A stretch of DNA of 64,000 nucleotides from Garcia nutans (lineage: Eukaryota > Streptophyta > Magnoliopsida > Malpighiales > Euphorbiaceae), in the NCBI GenBank assembly GCA_947685225.1, contig CANTUV010000053.1, positions 9,657,501 to 9,721,500 of the forward strand. The letters run 5' to 3'. The notes under the pieces were generated by a model. That model was not told where the DNA came from. It saw only the letters and a list, made by a program, of their open reading frames with translations, and made no database searches. Position numbers and translations under genes: made by a program. This document shows, one piece after another, positions 33,310 to 44,210 of this stretch (the stretch's first letter is position 1; the number at the start of each line of letters is the position of its first letter).

Positions 33310-33428
33310 GGGTGCGATCATACCAGCACTAACGCACCGAATCCCATCAGAACTTTGAAGTTAAACGTGCTTGGGTGAGAGTAGTACAGAGATGGGTGAC
33401 CTCTTGGTAGTCCTCGTGTTGCACCGCT
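33310..33428 (+). pseudogene. 5S rRNA copy 30, one-base deletion
   Basis: It is 119 nt: one base is lost near 98-101 (TTGGTAGTCC). Other variants: G31A, C46T, C47T, C67T, T79A, C118G. Called a pseudogene on the deletion; transcription is not excluded. Type A spacer. Confidence 0.75.
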
Positions 33429-33734
33429 ATCATTTTTCTTTTTTCGAAAATATTTTTTTATCAACCATGATTCTTCGCATTTTGGGGCCGGCGGACTAAT
33501 AAATCATTTGTTGGCCTTTTAGAGCAACGCGAGTAATATCGCCGATATGGCATCGCTTGGCTCGTTTGCCCGAATCAGGCTCTCTCAGCAGCAGATTTGA
33601 GAGCGTTGGTGCGTGGACGAGTTTAGGATGGCATCGTAGGAAGAGGGACGAATGAGAAAGAGAATAGGCAAGAGCCATTCTCAGCGTAGCAGTGAGAGGG
33701 AGAGAATAAATTAAATTTTCTGGCAGCGCATGAC

Positions 33735-33854
33735 GGGTGCAATCATACCAGCACTAACGCACCGGATCCCATCAGAACTCCGAATTTAAATGTGCTTGGG
33801 CGAGAGTAGTACTGAGATGGGTGACCTCTTGGGAAGTCCTCGTGTTGCTGCCCT
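33735..33854 (+). rRNA. 5S rRNA gene copy 31
   Basis: Variants: G7A, G51T, C57T, A115T, C116G, the same set as copy 76 about 29.5 kb away. The A-type spacer has GGCTAGTATGCCCG, also shared with copy 76. Confidence 0.85.
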
Positions 33855-34162
33855 ATCATTTTTCTTTTTTCAAAAATATTTTTTTTTATCAACCAAGATC
33901 CTTCGCAGTTTGGGGCCGGCGGACTAATAAATCATTTGTTGACCTTTTAGAGCAACGAGAGTAATATCGCCGATATGGCGTCGCTTGGCTAGTATGCCCG
34001 ATTCAGTATCTCTCTGCAGCAGATTTGAGAGCGTTGGTACGTGGGTGAGCTTAGGATGGCATCGTAGGAAGAGGGACGAATGAGAAAGAGAATAGGCAAG
34101 GGCCATTCTCAGCGAAGCAGTGAGAGGGAGAGAATAAATTAAATTTTCTGGCAGCGCATTAC

Positions 34163-34282
34163 GGGTGCGATCATACCAGCACTAACGCACCGGATCCCAT
34201 CAGAACTCCGAAGTCAAACGTGCTTGGCCGAGAGTTGTACTGAGATGGGTGACCTCTTGGGAAGTCCTTGTGTTGCACACCT
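34163..34282 (+). rRNA. 5S rRNA gene copy 32
   Basis: Variants: T53C, G66C, A74T, C107T, C117A. Nearly the same as copy 77. Type C spacer with GGTGGGTGAGCGAG. Confidence 0.86.
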
Positions 34283-34588
34283 ATCATTTTTCTTTTTCGA
34301 AAATATTTTTTTTATCAACCACGATCATTTGCAGTTTTGGGCCGGCGGAATAATAAATCATTTGTTGGCCTTTTAGAGCAACGCGAGTAATATCGCCGAT
34401 ATGGCGTCGCTTAGCTCATTTGCCCGAATCAGTATCTTTCTGCAGTAGATTTGAGAGCGTTGGTGGGTGAGCGAGCTTAGGATGGCATCGTAGGAAGAGG
34501 GATGAATGAGAAAGAGAATAGGCAAGGGCCATTCTCAGCGAAGCAGTGAGAGGGAGAGAATAAATTAAAATTTCTGGCAGTGCATTAC

Positions 34589-34704
34589 GGGTGCGATCGT
34601 ACCAGCACTAACACACCGGATCCAATCAGAACTTTGAAGTTAAACGTGCTTTGGCGAGAGAAGTACTGAGATGGGTGACCTCTTCCAGCTTGTGTTGCAC
34701 CCCT
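34589..34704 (+). pseudogene. 5S rRNA copy 33, four-base deletion
   Basis: It is 116 nt. The sequence after GACCTCTT is CCAGCTTGTG, so four bases are lost and others changed near 97-104. Also A11G, G25A, C36A, C46T, C47T, G64T, T73A. Type B spacer. Confidence 0.8.
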
Positions 34705-35011
34705 ATCATTTTTCTTTTTTCGAAAATATTTTTTTTATCAACCATGATCATTTGAAGTTTTGGGCCTGCGGACTAATAAATCATTTGTTGGCCTTTTAGA
34801 GCAACGCGAGTAATATCGCCGATATGGCGTCACTTAGCTCGTTTGCACGAATCAGTCTCTTTCTGCAGCAGATTTGAGAGCGGTGGTGTGTGGGAGAGCT
34901 TAGGATGGCATCGTAAGAAGATGGACGAATGAGAAAGAGAATAGGCAAGCGCCATTCTCAGCGAAGCAGTGAGAGGGAGAGAATAAATTAAATTTTCTGG
35001 CATCGCATGAC

Positions 35012-35131
35012 GTGTGCGATCATACCAGCACTAACGCACCGGATCCCATCAGAACTCTAAAGTTAAACGTGCTTGGGAGAGAGTAGTACTGAGATGGGTG
35101 ACCTCCTGGGAAGTCCTCTTGTTGCACCCCT
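35012..35131 (+). rRNA. 5S rRNA gene copy 34
   Basis: Variants: G2T, C47T, G48A, C67A, T95C (the usual angiosperm base), G108T. Type C spacer. Confidence 0.86.
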
Positions 35132-35438
35132 ATCATTTTTCTTTTTTCAAAAATAATTTCTTTATCAACCACGATCATTTGCAGTTTGGGGCCGGTGGAC
35201 TAATAAATCATTTGTTTGCCTTTTAGAGCAACGCGAGTAATATCGAAGATATGGCGTCGCTTAACTCATTCGCCCGAATCAGTAACTTTCTGCAGCAGAT
35301 TTGAGAGCGTTGGTGCGTGGGCGAGCTTAGGATGGCATCGTAGGAAGAGGGACGAATGAGAAAGAGAATAGGCAAGGGTCATTCTCAGCGAAGCAGTGAG
35401 AGGGAGAGAATAAATTAAATTTTCTTGCAATGCATTAC

Positions 35439-35558
35439 TGGTGCGATCATACCAGCACTAACGCACTGGATCCCATCAGAACTCTGAAGTTAAACGTGCT
35501 TGAGCGAGAGTAGTACTGAGATGGGTGACCTCTTCGTAAGTCCTCGTGTTGCACCCCT
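35439..35558 (+). rRNA. 5S rRNA gene copy 35
   Basis: Variants: G1T, C29T, C47T, G65A, G97C, G99T. Type A spacer. Confidence 0.85.
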
Positions 35559-35862
35559 ATCATTTTTTTTTTCGAAAATAATTTTTTATCAACCACGATC
35601 CTTCGCAGTTTGGGGTCGGCGGACTAATAAATCATTTGTTGGCCTTTTAGAGCAACGCGAGTAATATCGCCGATATGGCGTCGCTTGGCTCGTTTGCCCG
35701 AATCAGTCTCTCTCTGCAGCAGATTTGAGAGCGTTGGTGCGTGGATGAGCTTAGGATGGCATCGTAGGAAGAGGGACGAATGAGAAAGAGAATAGGCAAG
35801 GGCCATTCTCAGCGAAGCAGTGAGAGGGAGAGAATAAATTAAATTTTTTGGCAGCGCATTAC

Positions 35863-35982
35863 GGGTGCGATCATACCAGCAATAACCCACCGGATCCCAT
35901 CAGAACTCCGAAGTCAACCGTGCTTGGGCGAGAGTAGTACTGAGATGGGTGACCTCTTGGGAAGTCCTCGTGTTGCACACCT
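35863..35982 (+). rRNA. 5S rRNA gene copy 36
   Basis: Variants: C20A, G25C, T53C, A56C, C117A. A56C is shared only with copy 2. Type B spacer. Confidence 0.86.
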
Positions 35983-36289
35983 ATCATTTTTCTTTTTTCA
36001 AAAATATTTTTTTTATCAACCACGATCATTTGCAGTTTGGGGCCGGCGGACTAATAATTCATTTGTTGGCCTTTTAGAGCAACGCGAGTAATATCGCCGA
36101 TATGGCGTCGCTTAGCTCGTTTGCCCGAATCAATATCTTTCTGCAGCAGATTTGAGAGCGGTGGTGCTTTGGCGAGCTTAGGATGGCATCGTAGGAAGAC
36201 GGACGAATGAGAAAGAGAATAGGCAAGCGCCATTCTCAGCGAAGCAGTGAGAGGGAGAGAATAAATTAAATTTTCTTGCTGCGCATGAC

Positions 36290-36409
36290 GGGTGCGATCA
36301 TACCAGCACTAACGCACCGTATCCCATCATAACTCCGAACTTAAACGTGCTTGGGCGAGAGTAGTACTGAGATGGGTGACCTCTTGGGAAGTCCTCGTAT
36401 TGCACCCCT
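36290..36409 (+). rRNA. 5S rRNA gene copy 37
   Basis: Variants: G31T, G41T, G51C, G110A. Type A spacer. Confidence 0.86.
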
Positions 36410-36717
36410 ATCATTTTTCTTTTTTCGATAATATTTTTTTTTATCAACCACGATCCTTCGCAGTTTGGAGCCGGCGGACTAATAAATCATTTGTTGGCCT
36501 TTTAGAGCAACGCGAGTAATATCGTCGATATGGCGTCGCTTGGCTCGTTTGCCCGAATCAGTCTCTCTTTGCAGCAGATTTGAGAGCGTTGGTACGTGGG
36601 CGAGCTTAGGATGGCATCGTAGGAAGAGGGACGAATGAGAAAGAGAATAGGCATGGGCCATTCTCAGCGATGCTGTGAGAGGGAGAGCATAAATGAAATT
36701 TTCTGGCAGCGCATGAC

Positions 36718-36837
36718 GGGTGCGATCATACCAGCACTAACGCACCGGATCCCATCAGAACTCCGAAGTGAAACGTGCTTGGGCGAGAGTAGTACTGAGA
36801 TGGGTGAAAACTTGGGAAGTCCTCGTGTTGCACCCCT
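36718..36837 (+). rRNA. 5S rRNA gene copy 38, box C altered
   Basis: Variants: T53G, and C91A, C92A, T93A, which replace part of box C (GGGTGAAAACTT). Probably not transcribable. Type B spacer. Confidence 0.82.
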
Positions 36838-37145
36838 ATCATTTTTCTTTTTTCAAAAATATTTTTTTTATCAACCACGATCATTTTGCAGTTTGGGGCT
36901 GGCGGGCTAATAAATCATTTGATTGCCTTTTATAGCAACGCGAGTAATATCGCCGATATAGCGTCGCTTAGCTCGTTTGCTCGAATCAGTATCTTTCTGC
37001 AGCAGATTTGAGAGCGGTGGTGTGTGGGCGAGCTTAGGATGGCATCGTAGGAAGACGGACGAATTAGAAAGAGAATAGGCAAGGGCCATTCTCAGCAAAA
37101 CAGTGAGAGGGTGAGAATAAATTAAATTTTCTGGCAGTGCATGAC

Positions 37146-37251
37146 GGGTGCGATCATACCAGCAATAACGCACCGGATCCCATCAGAACTCCGAAGTTAA
37201 ACGTGCTTGGGCGAGAGTAGTACTGAGATGGGTGACCTCTTGGCAAGTCCT
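37146..37251 (+). pseudogene. 5S rRNA copy 39, 3' end deleted
   Basis: The gene stops after AAGTCCT and runs directly into the T-rich terminator, so the last 14 or so bases and the CCCCTATCAT after them are gone. Without its 3' strand the terminal helix I cannot form. Also C20A and G99C. Type B spacer. Confidence 0.85.
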
Positions 37252-37553
37252 TTTTCTTTTTTCAAAAATATTTTTTTTATCAACCACGATCATTTGCAGT
37301 GTGGGGCCGGCGGACTAATAAATCATTTGTTGGCCTTTTAGAGCAACACGAGTAATATCGCCGATATGGCGTCGCTTAGCTCGTTTGCCCGAATTAGTAT
37401 CTTTCTACAGCAGATTTGAGAGCGGTGGTGCTTGGGCGAGCTTAGGATGGCATCGTAGGAAGACGGACGAATGAGAAAGAGAATAGGCAAGCGCCATTCT
37501 CAGCGAAGGAGTGAGAGTGAGAGAATAAATTAAATTTTCTGGCAGCGCATGAA

Positions 37554-37673
37554 GGGTGGGATCATACCAGCAATAACGCACCGGATCCCATCAGAACTCC
37601 GAATTTAAACGTGCTTGGGTGAGAGTAGTACTGAGATGGGTGACCTCTTGGGAAGTCCTCGTGTTGCACCCCT
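37554..37673 (+). rRNA. 5S rRNA gene copy 40
   Basis: A at -1. Variants: C6G, C20A, G51T, C67T. Type A spacer. Confidence 0.85.
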
Positions 37674-37979
37674 ATCATTTTTCTTTTTTCGAAAATATTT
37701 TTTTATCAACCATGATCCTTCGCAGTTTGGGGTCGGCGGACTAATAAATCATTTTTTAGCCTTTTAGAGCAACGCGAGTAATATCGCCGATATGGCGTCG
37801 CTTGGCTCGTTTTCCCGAATCAGTCTCTCTCTGCAGCAGATTTGAGAGCGTTGGTGCGTGGGCGAGCTTAGGATGGCATCGTAGGAAGAGGGACGAATGA
37901 GAAAGATAATAGGCAAGGGCCAATCTCAGCGAAGCAGTTAGAGGGAGAGAATAAATTAAATTTTCTGGCAGCGCATGAC

Positions 37980-38099
37980 GGGTGCGATCATACCAGCACT
38001 AACGCACCGTATCCCATCAGAACTCCGAAGTTAAACGTTCTTGAGCGAGAGTAGTACTGAGATGGGTGATCTCTTGGGAAGTCCTCGTGTTGCACCCCT
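37980..38099 (+). rRNA. 5S rRNA gene copy 41
   Basis: Variants: G31T, G60T, G65A, C91T. Type B spacer. Confidence 0.86.
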
Positions 38100-38406
38100 A
38101 TCATTTTTCTTTTTTTGAAAATATTTTTTTTATCAACCACGATCATTTGCAGTGTGGGGCCGGCGGACTAATAAATCATTTGTTGGCCTTTTAGAGCAAC
38201 GCGAGTAATATCGCCGATATGGCGTTGCTTAGCTCGTTTGCCCGATTTAGTATCTTTCTGTAGCAGATTTGAGAGCGGTGGTGCTTGGGCGAGCTTAGGA
38301 TGGCATCGTAGGAAGACGGACAAATGAGAAAGAGAATAGGCAAGCGCCATTCTCAGCGAAGCAGTGAGAGGGAGAGAATAAATTAAATTTTCTGGCAGCG
38401 CATGAC

Positions 38407-38526
38407 GGATGCGATCATACCAGCACTAACGCACCGTATCCCATCAGAACTCCGAAGTTAAACGTGATTTGGCGAGAGTAGTACTGAGATGGGTGACCTC
38501 TTGGGAAGTCCTCGTGTTGCACCCCT
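38407..38526 (+). rRNA. 5S rRNA gene copy 42
   Basis: Variants: G3A, G31T, C61A, G64T. Type A spacer. Confidence 0.86.
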
Positions 38527-38833
38527 ATCATTTTTCTTTTTTCAAAAATATTTTTTTTATCAACCACTATCCTTCGCAGTTTGGGGCCGGCGGACTAATA
38601 AATCATTTGTTGACCTTTTAGAGCAACGCGAGTAATATCGCCGATATGGCGTCGCTTGGCTCGTTTGCCCAAATCAGTCTCTCTCTGCAGCAGATTTGAG
38701 AGCGTTGGCGCGTGGGCGAGCTTAGGATGGCATCGTAGGAAGAGGGACGAATGAGAAAGAGAATAGGCAAGGGCCATTCTCAGCGAAGTAGTGAGAGGGA
38801 GAGAATAAATTAAATTTTCTGGCAGCGCATGAC

Positions 38834-38953
38834 GGGTGCGATCATACCAGCACTAACGCACCGGATCCCATCAGAACTCCGAAGTCAAACGTGCTTGGGC
38901 GAGAGTAGTACTGAGATGGGTGATCTCTTGGGAAGTCCTCGTGTTGCACCCCT
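38834..38953 (+). rRNA. 5S rRNA gene copy 43
   Basis: Only T53C and C91T seen. Type B spacer. Confidence 0.89.
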
Positions 38954-39260
38954 ATCATTTTTCTTTTTTCGAAAATATTTTTTTTATCAACCACGATCAT
39001 TTGCAGTGTGGGGCCGGCGGACTAATAAATCATTTGTTGGCCTTTTAAAGCAACGCGAGTAATATCGCCGATATGGCGTCGCTTAGCTCGTTTGCCCGAA
39101 TCAGTATCTTTCTGCAGCAGATTTGAGAGCGGTGGTGCTTGGGCGAGCTTAGGATGGCATCGTAGGAAGACGGACGAATGAGAAAGAGAATAGGCAAGCG
39201 CCATTCTCAGCGAAGCAGTGAGAGGGAGAGAATAAATTAAATTTTCTGGCAGCGCATGAC

Positions 39261-39380
39261 ATATGCGATCATACCAGCACTAACTCACCGTATCCCATCA
39301 GAACTCCGAAGTTAAACGTGCTTGGGCGAGAGTAGTACTGAGATGGGTGGCCTCTTGGGAAATCCTCGTGTTGCACCCCT
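39261..39380 (+). rRNA. 5S rRNA gene copy 44
   Basis: The first three bases are ATA instead of GGG. Also G25T, G31T, A90G, G102A. Helix I would be weakened. Type A spacer. Confidence 0.82.
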
Positions 39381-39687
39381 ATCATTTTTCTTTTTTCGAA
39401 AATATTTTTTTTATCAACCGCTATCCTTCGCAGTTTGGGGCCGGCGGATTAATAAATCATTTGTTGGCCTTTTAGAGCAACGCGAGTAATATCGCCGCTA
39501 TGGCGTCGCTTGGCTCGTTTGCCCAAATCAGTCTCTCTCTGCAGCAGATTTGAGAGCGTTGGCACGTGGGCGAGCTTAGGATGGCATCGTAGGAAGAGGG
39601 ACGAATGAGAAAAAGAATAGGCAAGGGCCATTCTCAGCGAAGCAGTGAGAGGGAGAGAATAAATTAAATTTTCTGGCAGCGCATGAC

Positions 39688-39807
39688 GGGTGCGATCATA
39701 CCAGCACTAACGCACCGGATCCCATCAGAACTTCGAAGTCAAACGTGCTTGGGCGAGAGTAGTACTAAGATGGGTGACCTCTTGGGAAGTCCTCGTGTTG
39801 CACCCCT
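39688..39807 (+). rRNA. 5S rRNA gene copy 45
   Basis: Variants: C46T, T53C, G80A. Type B spacer. Confidence 0.88.
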
Positions 39808-40114
39808 ATCATTTTTCTTTTTTCAAAAATATTTTTTTTATCAACCACGATCATTTGCAGTGTGGGGCCGGCGGAATAATAAATCATTTGTTGGCCTTTT
39901 AGAGCAACGAGAGTAATATCGCCGATATGGCGTCGCTTTGCTCGTTTGCCCGAATCAGTATCTTTCTGCAGCAGATTTGAGAGTGGTGGTGCTTGGGCGA
40001 GCTTAGGATGGCATCGTAGGAAGACGGACGAATGAGAAAGAGAATAGGCAAGCGCCATTCTCAGCGAAGCAGTGAGAGGGAGAGAATAAATTAAATTTTC
40101 TGGCAGCGCATGAC

Positions 40115-40233
40115 GTGTGCGATCATACCAGCACTAACGCACCGGATCCCATCAGAACTTAAAGTTAAACGTGCTTGGGCGAGAGTAGTACTGAGATGGG
40201 TGACCTCTTGGGAAGTCCTCGTGTTGCACCCTT
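40115..40233 (+). pseudogene. 5S rRNA copy 46, one-base deletion
   Basis: It is 119 nt: GAACTTAAAG replaces GAACTCCGAAG near 46-48. Also G2T and C119T. Type A spacer. Confidence 0.75.
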
Positions 40234-40540
40234 ATCATTTTTCTTTTTTCGAAAATAATTTTTTTATCAACCACGATCCTTCACAGTTTGGGGCCGGCGG
40301 ACTAATAAATCATTTGTTGGCCTTTTAGAGCAACACGAGTAATATCGCCGATATGGCGTCGCTTGGCTCGTTTGCCCGAATCAGTCTCTCTCTGCAGCAT
40401 ATTTGAGAGCGTTGGTGCGTGGACGAGCTTAGGATGGCATCGTAGGAAGAGGGACAAATGAGAAAGATAATAGGCAAGGGCCATTCTCAGCGAAGCAGTG
40501 AGAGTGAGAGAATAAATTAAATTTTCTAGCAGCGCATTAT

Positions 40541-40660
40541 GGGTGCGATCATACCAACACTAACGCACCGGATCCCATCAAAACTCCGAAGTCAAACGTG
40601 CTTGGGCGCGAGTAGTACTGAGATGGGTGACCTCTTGGGAAGTCATTGTGTTGCACCCCT
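40541..40660 (+). rRNA. 5S rRNA gene copy 47
   Basis: T at -1. Variants: G17A, G41A, T53C, A69C, C105A, C107T. Type B spacer. Confidence 0.86.
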
Positions 40661-40964
40661 ATCATTTTTTTTTCGAAAATATTTTTTTTATCAACCACGA
40701 TCATTTGTAGTGTGGGGCCGGCGGACTAATAAATCATTTGTTGGCCTTTTAGATCAACGCGATTTATATCGCCGATATGGCGTCGCTTAGCTCGTTTGCC
40801 CGAATCAGTATCTTTCTGCAGCAGATTTGAGAGCGGTGGTGCTTGGGCGAGCTTAGGATGGCGTCGTAGGAAGACGAACGAATGAGAAAGAGAATAGGCA
40901 AGCGCCATTCTCAGCGAAGCAGTGAGAGGGAGAGAATAAATTAAATTTTCTTGCAGCGCATGAC

Positions 40965-41084
40965 GGGTGCGATCATACCAGCACTAACGCACCGGATCCC
41001 ATAAGAACTCCGATGCTAAACGTGCTTGGGCGATAGTAGTACTGAGATGAGTGACCTCTTGGGAAGTCCTCGTGTTGCACCCCT
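40965..41084 (+). rRNA. 5S rRNA gene copy 48
   Basis: Variants: C39A, A50T, T52C, G70T, G86A. The following B-type spacer has GGCCGGGGACTAATTAAT, a small deletion. Confidence 0.86.
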
Positions 41085-41392
41085 ATCATTTTTCTTTTTT
41101 CGAAAATATTTTTTTTATCAACCACGATCCTTCGCAGTTTGGGGCCGGGGACTAATTAATCATTTGTTTGCCTTTTAGAGCAACGCGAGTAATATCACCG
41201 ATATGGCGTCGCTTGGCTCATTTGCCCGAATCAGTATTTTTTTCTGCAGCAGATTTGAAAGCGGTGGTGCTTGGGCAAGCTTAGGATGGCATCGTAGGAA
41301 GACGGACGAATGAGAAAGAGAATAGGCAAGCGCCATTTTCAGCGAAGCAGTGAGAGGGAGAGAATAAATTAAATTTTCTGGCAGCGCATGAC

Positions 41393-41512
41393 GGGTGCGA
41401 TCATACCAACACTAACGCACCGGATCCCATCAGAACTCCGAAGTTAAACGTGTTTGGGCGAGAGTAGTACTGAGACGGGTGACCTCTTGGGAAGTCCTCG
41501 TGTTGCTCCCCT
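41393..41512 (+). rRNA. 5S rRNA gene copy 49
   Basis: Variants: G17A, C61T, T84C, A115T. Type A spacer. Confidence 0.87.
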
Positions 41513-41819
41513 ATCATTTTCTTTTTTTCGAAAATATTTTTTTTATCAACCACGATCATTTGTAGTTTGGGGCCGGCGAACTAATAAAAAATTTGTTGAC
41601 CTTTTAGAGCAACGCGAGTATTATCGCCGATATGGCGTCGCTTGGCTCGTTTGCCCGAATCAGTCTCTCTCTGTAGCAGATTTGAGAGTGTTGGTGCGTG
41701 GGCGAGCTTAGGATGGCATCGTAGAAAGAGGGACGAATGAGAAAGAGAATAGGCAAGGGCCATTCTCAGCGAAGCAGTGAGAGGGAGAGAATAAATTAAA
41801 TTTTCTGGCAGTGCGTTAT

Positions 41820-41895
41820 GGGTGCGATCATACCAGCACTAACGCACCGGATCCCATCAGAACTCCGAAGTTAAACGTGCTTGGGTGAGAGTAGT
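41820..41895 (+). pseudogene. 5S rRNA copy 50, 5' part, interrupted by solo LTR
   Basis: Gene positions 1-76 with T at -1 and C67T. It ends in GTAGT, the target duplication, where the solo LTR begins. The remainder is at 45343-45386. The insertion lies between the intermediate element and box C. Confidence 0.93.
41891..41895. other. Left target-site duplication of the solo LTR (GTAGT)
   Basis: GTAGT is 5S gene positions 72-76. It recurs at 45338-45342 right after the LTR end TGTTACA. Confidence 0.94.
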
Positions 41896-42360
41896 TGTAA
41901 TATCCTCATATATACCCTAGAAGTTTGATTATGTTGTTGATGTTGTTGTTAGTGTTGTTGTTGTTATATATTGGATTGAATATATGTGTTAAATTGTAAG
42001 AGAAAAGAGATGGGAAGAGAATGTATATGTATATATGGTTTGGAGAAGAAATTTAGGGTTTAGAGACAAGTTTATATGTTGTGTATATGATAATATATAT
42101 AACATATAAATTGGTCAAAGGGAGAGTCTGTAATATCCCTAAGTGAGCCTAGAAGTTATGATAATATTTTTATTATTGAATTGAATGTGTGATTGATAAG
42201 TGGTAATTATGTATGGTTTATGTGAATGATAAAAGAAATGGAGAGATAATGTATATGTGTGTAGTTGGAGAATGCATTGTGTAGAGAGAAGTGTATATGT
42301 AGTGTATATGGTGATATATATAAAATATATGTTGGTCAAAATGGAAAGTCAAGGGAAGAG
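41896..42360 (+). repeat. Duplicated LTR start within the solo LTR
   Basis: Two related segments stand head to tail. 41896-42128 starts TGTAATATCCTCATATATAC and ends at GGTCAAAGGGAGAGTC. 42129 to about 42360 starts TGTAATATCCCTAAGTGAGC and reaches GGTCAAAATGGAAAGTC. Both contain GAATTGAAT-like or GGATTGAAT, AGAGAATGTATATG-like and GATATATATAA motifs in the same order. There is no TSD and LTR end that would make the inner one a separate insertion. Confidence 0.75.
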
Positions 42361-43556
42361 GATATTTTATTTGTGAGATGTGAAATTACCAATATGGGTA
42401 TATATGAGACAAAAGCTTAGTTAAGTGGATGAGGGTATTATGGTAATTTTCTCTTGGATGGCTATTTAATGCATATTGACTTTGTGTTTTCTTCATCATT
42501 TCTTCTTCTTCTTCTTTGTGTTGGCCGGCTCATCATAGACAAGGGAAACCAAAAGAACAAATGAGGGTTTTGTTATTTCCAAGCTCAAAGTGAAGAAAGC
42601 TTTCAAATTTACAAGTTGGAGTTTCAAGGAATTTCACTATTTGGTAAGTTTCTCTTGTTTGATCTTGTTATTTTTGGAAGTTATACTTGAGTTGAGTTGT
42701 GATTTGATGATGAGATGATTATAGTTGTTTATGGTGTGAATTTAAGTGTTGAGATTGCTTGTTAGATAAGAAGCTAGGTTGGTGTTGGTGATGGAAGAGT
42801 AAGAGTTGTGTTTAGTGAAAATTTTTCTGTTTTACAATTAGTAAAGGCTGTGACTTGTATGATTTTTAATTAATTATAGAAAATGTTCTTGAAGTGAATT
42901 TTTGATATGTTGTGCCTCTATGAGTCTAGAATGACTGAAAAATATGTTGATTCGATTTTGGAATGGTTATGAGTTTAGAAAGATTATTTTTATTAGACCT
43001 GTTCCAGCAGGTACCTTAACTGAGACAGCTATATTTCGGGATTTTTAATAAAATTTAGAAAAATCATATCCAATTGAATTTTGGATATGTTGTTGCTTAG
43101 TGAGTCTAGTATTTGAGAAAAATAATTTGGAACCATGTTGATTGAATTTGATTTATGGAATTCACAAAGTTCAGAACTGCTGCCAGGATGCAGGGCAATT
43201 GGGGCAGTCTGGTTAGGTGAACTATTTGACCAAGATTTTGTGTTCAGTTTGATCTGAAATTTTAAAGGAATGATTTTAAGATACAAAACTAAATTCTGTA
43301 AAAATTTTAGAATTTTTAGTCAAGTAGATTATTTTATACAATTTTTCAAAATAAGGATAAAATGGAGTCTAAAACCAGAATGTACTATTCATATGGTCAT
43401 TTTGCTAATATTCCTTTTGGATTAGGGTTTGAAGAAGGTGATTTGCCCTAATTTGAGAAGTGAGAAATATTATGAAGAAAGGATTTCTTAGAGTTGTGTG
43501 AGTGTTCATAAGGTAAGTACCAATACATATGATTGTATTTATTTACATGATTTGAG

Positions 43557-43588
43557 ACTTAATACATTTGTTTGCAAATGTGTTAAGT
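43557..43588 (+). other. CTTAACAC-type hairpin, solo LTR
   Basis: ACTTAATACATTT pairs with AAATGTGTTAAGT around loop GTTTGC. One pair is now T-G and the stem is kept. A second similar hairpin, TTAACACATT with AATGTGTTAA, lies near 43710-43738. Confidence 0.7.
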
Positions 43589-43786
43589 GGTTTACTATAA
43601 TGTTAATATAATTGGATTAAGGTGATGATTGAATGATGTGAAGGATGTGAAGATCATTAAAAAGGTAAGCATGAACTCTATTTGATTGTATATCCTTATA
43701 TGTCTTTGAATTTTAACACATTTGGATGAATGTGTTAAATACTCTATTATATTGTGGATGTAAATGAATAATGTAAATTGCTATAT

Positions 43787-43799
43787 ATATATATATATA
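43787..43799. repeat. AT microsatellite in the solo LTR
   Basis: A short run of TA dinucleotides (CTATATATATATATATATAG). AT runs of this kind also mark the element 1 LTRs. Confidence 0.8.
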
Positions 43800-44210
43800 G
43801 AGTGGATAAAATATGAAATGGGAAAGGTAGGAAGAAATGAGGATCATTCTTAAGGTATGTGCAATTTGTTATGATAAATGCTCTAAAAATGAATGGTGTT
43901 AGTGTGTTTTAAGAAATGATGAAAGGTTATGTTATATGCATTGTAAATGACAATATGTTATATGAATAATATATTTTGAAATGTTATATCAATGATGTTA
44001 TATGTATCATATGGATTGAGATATGATATGTTGTGAAACCATTGTGATTGGCTATGATGATCCAATTGAAAGAAATAAGGCGTGTTTGCCTAGATGATAA
44101 TGAGCGTTGAGATTGAAATTGATAATGAAACAATAAGTGAAATATGTGTTTAATGTGTTATTCAGTCTTCGGAGTTCTGGGTTTGGAGGCATGCCTATAA
44201 AATGAAAAAG

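Larger units (their letters stand above)
20731..41895 (+). repeat. 5S rDNA tandem array, block 1 (copies 1-49 and the 5' part of copy 50)
   Basis: Head-to-tail units of about 427 bp: a 120-nt gene and a spacer of about 307 bp. Each gene is preceded by an AT-rich AATAAATTAAATT near -28, GGCAGCGC near -12 and usually C at -1, as in plant 5S promoters. It is followed within 10 bases by TTTTTCTTTTTT-like T runs, the RNA polymerase III terminator. The spacer then has ATCAACCACGAT, GGGGCCGGCGGACTAATAAA, CGCCGATATGGCGTCG and GACGAATGAGAAAGAG. Against my memory of the angiosperm 5S consensus the array differs at 24 (C), usually 49 (A, shared with some plants), 56 (A), 80-81 (GA for AG) and 95 (T). 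Position 56 lies in box A; 80-95 lie in box C. Many copies may therefore be pseudogenes or a divergent variant class. Confidence 0.95.
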
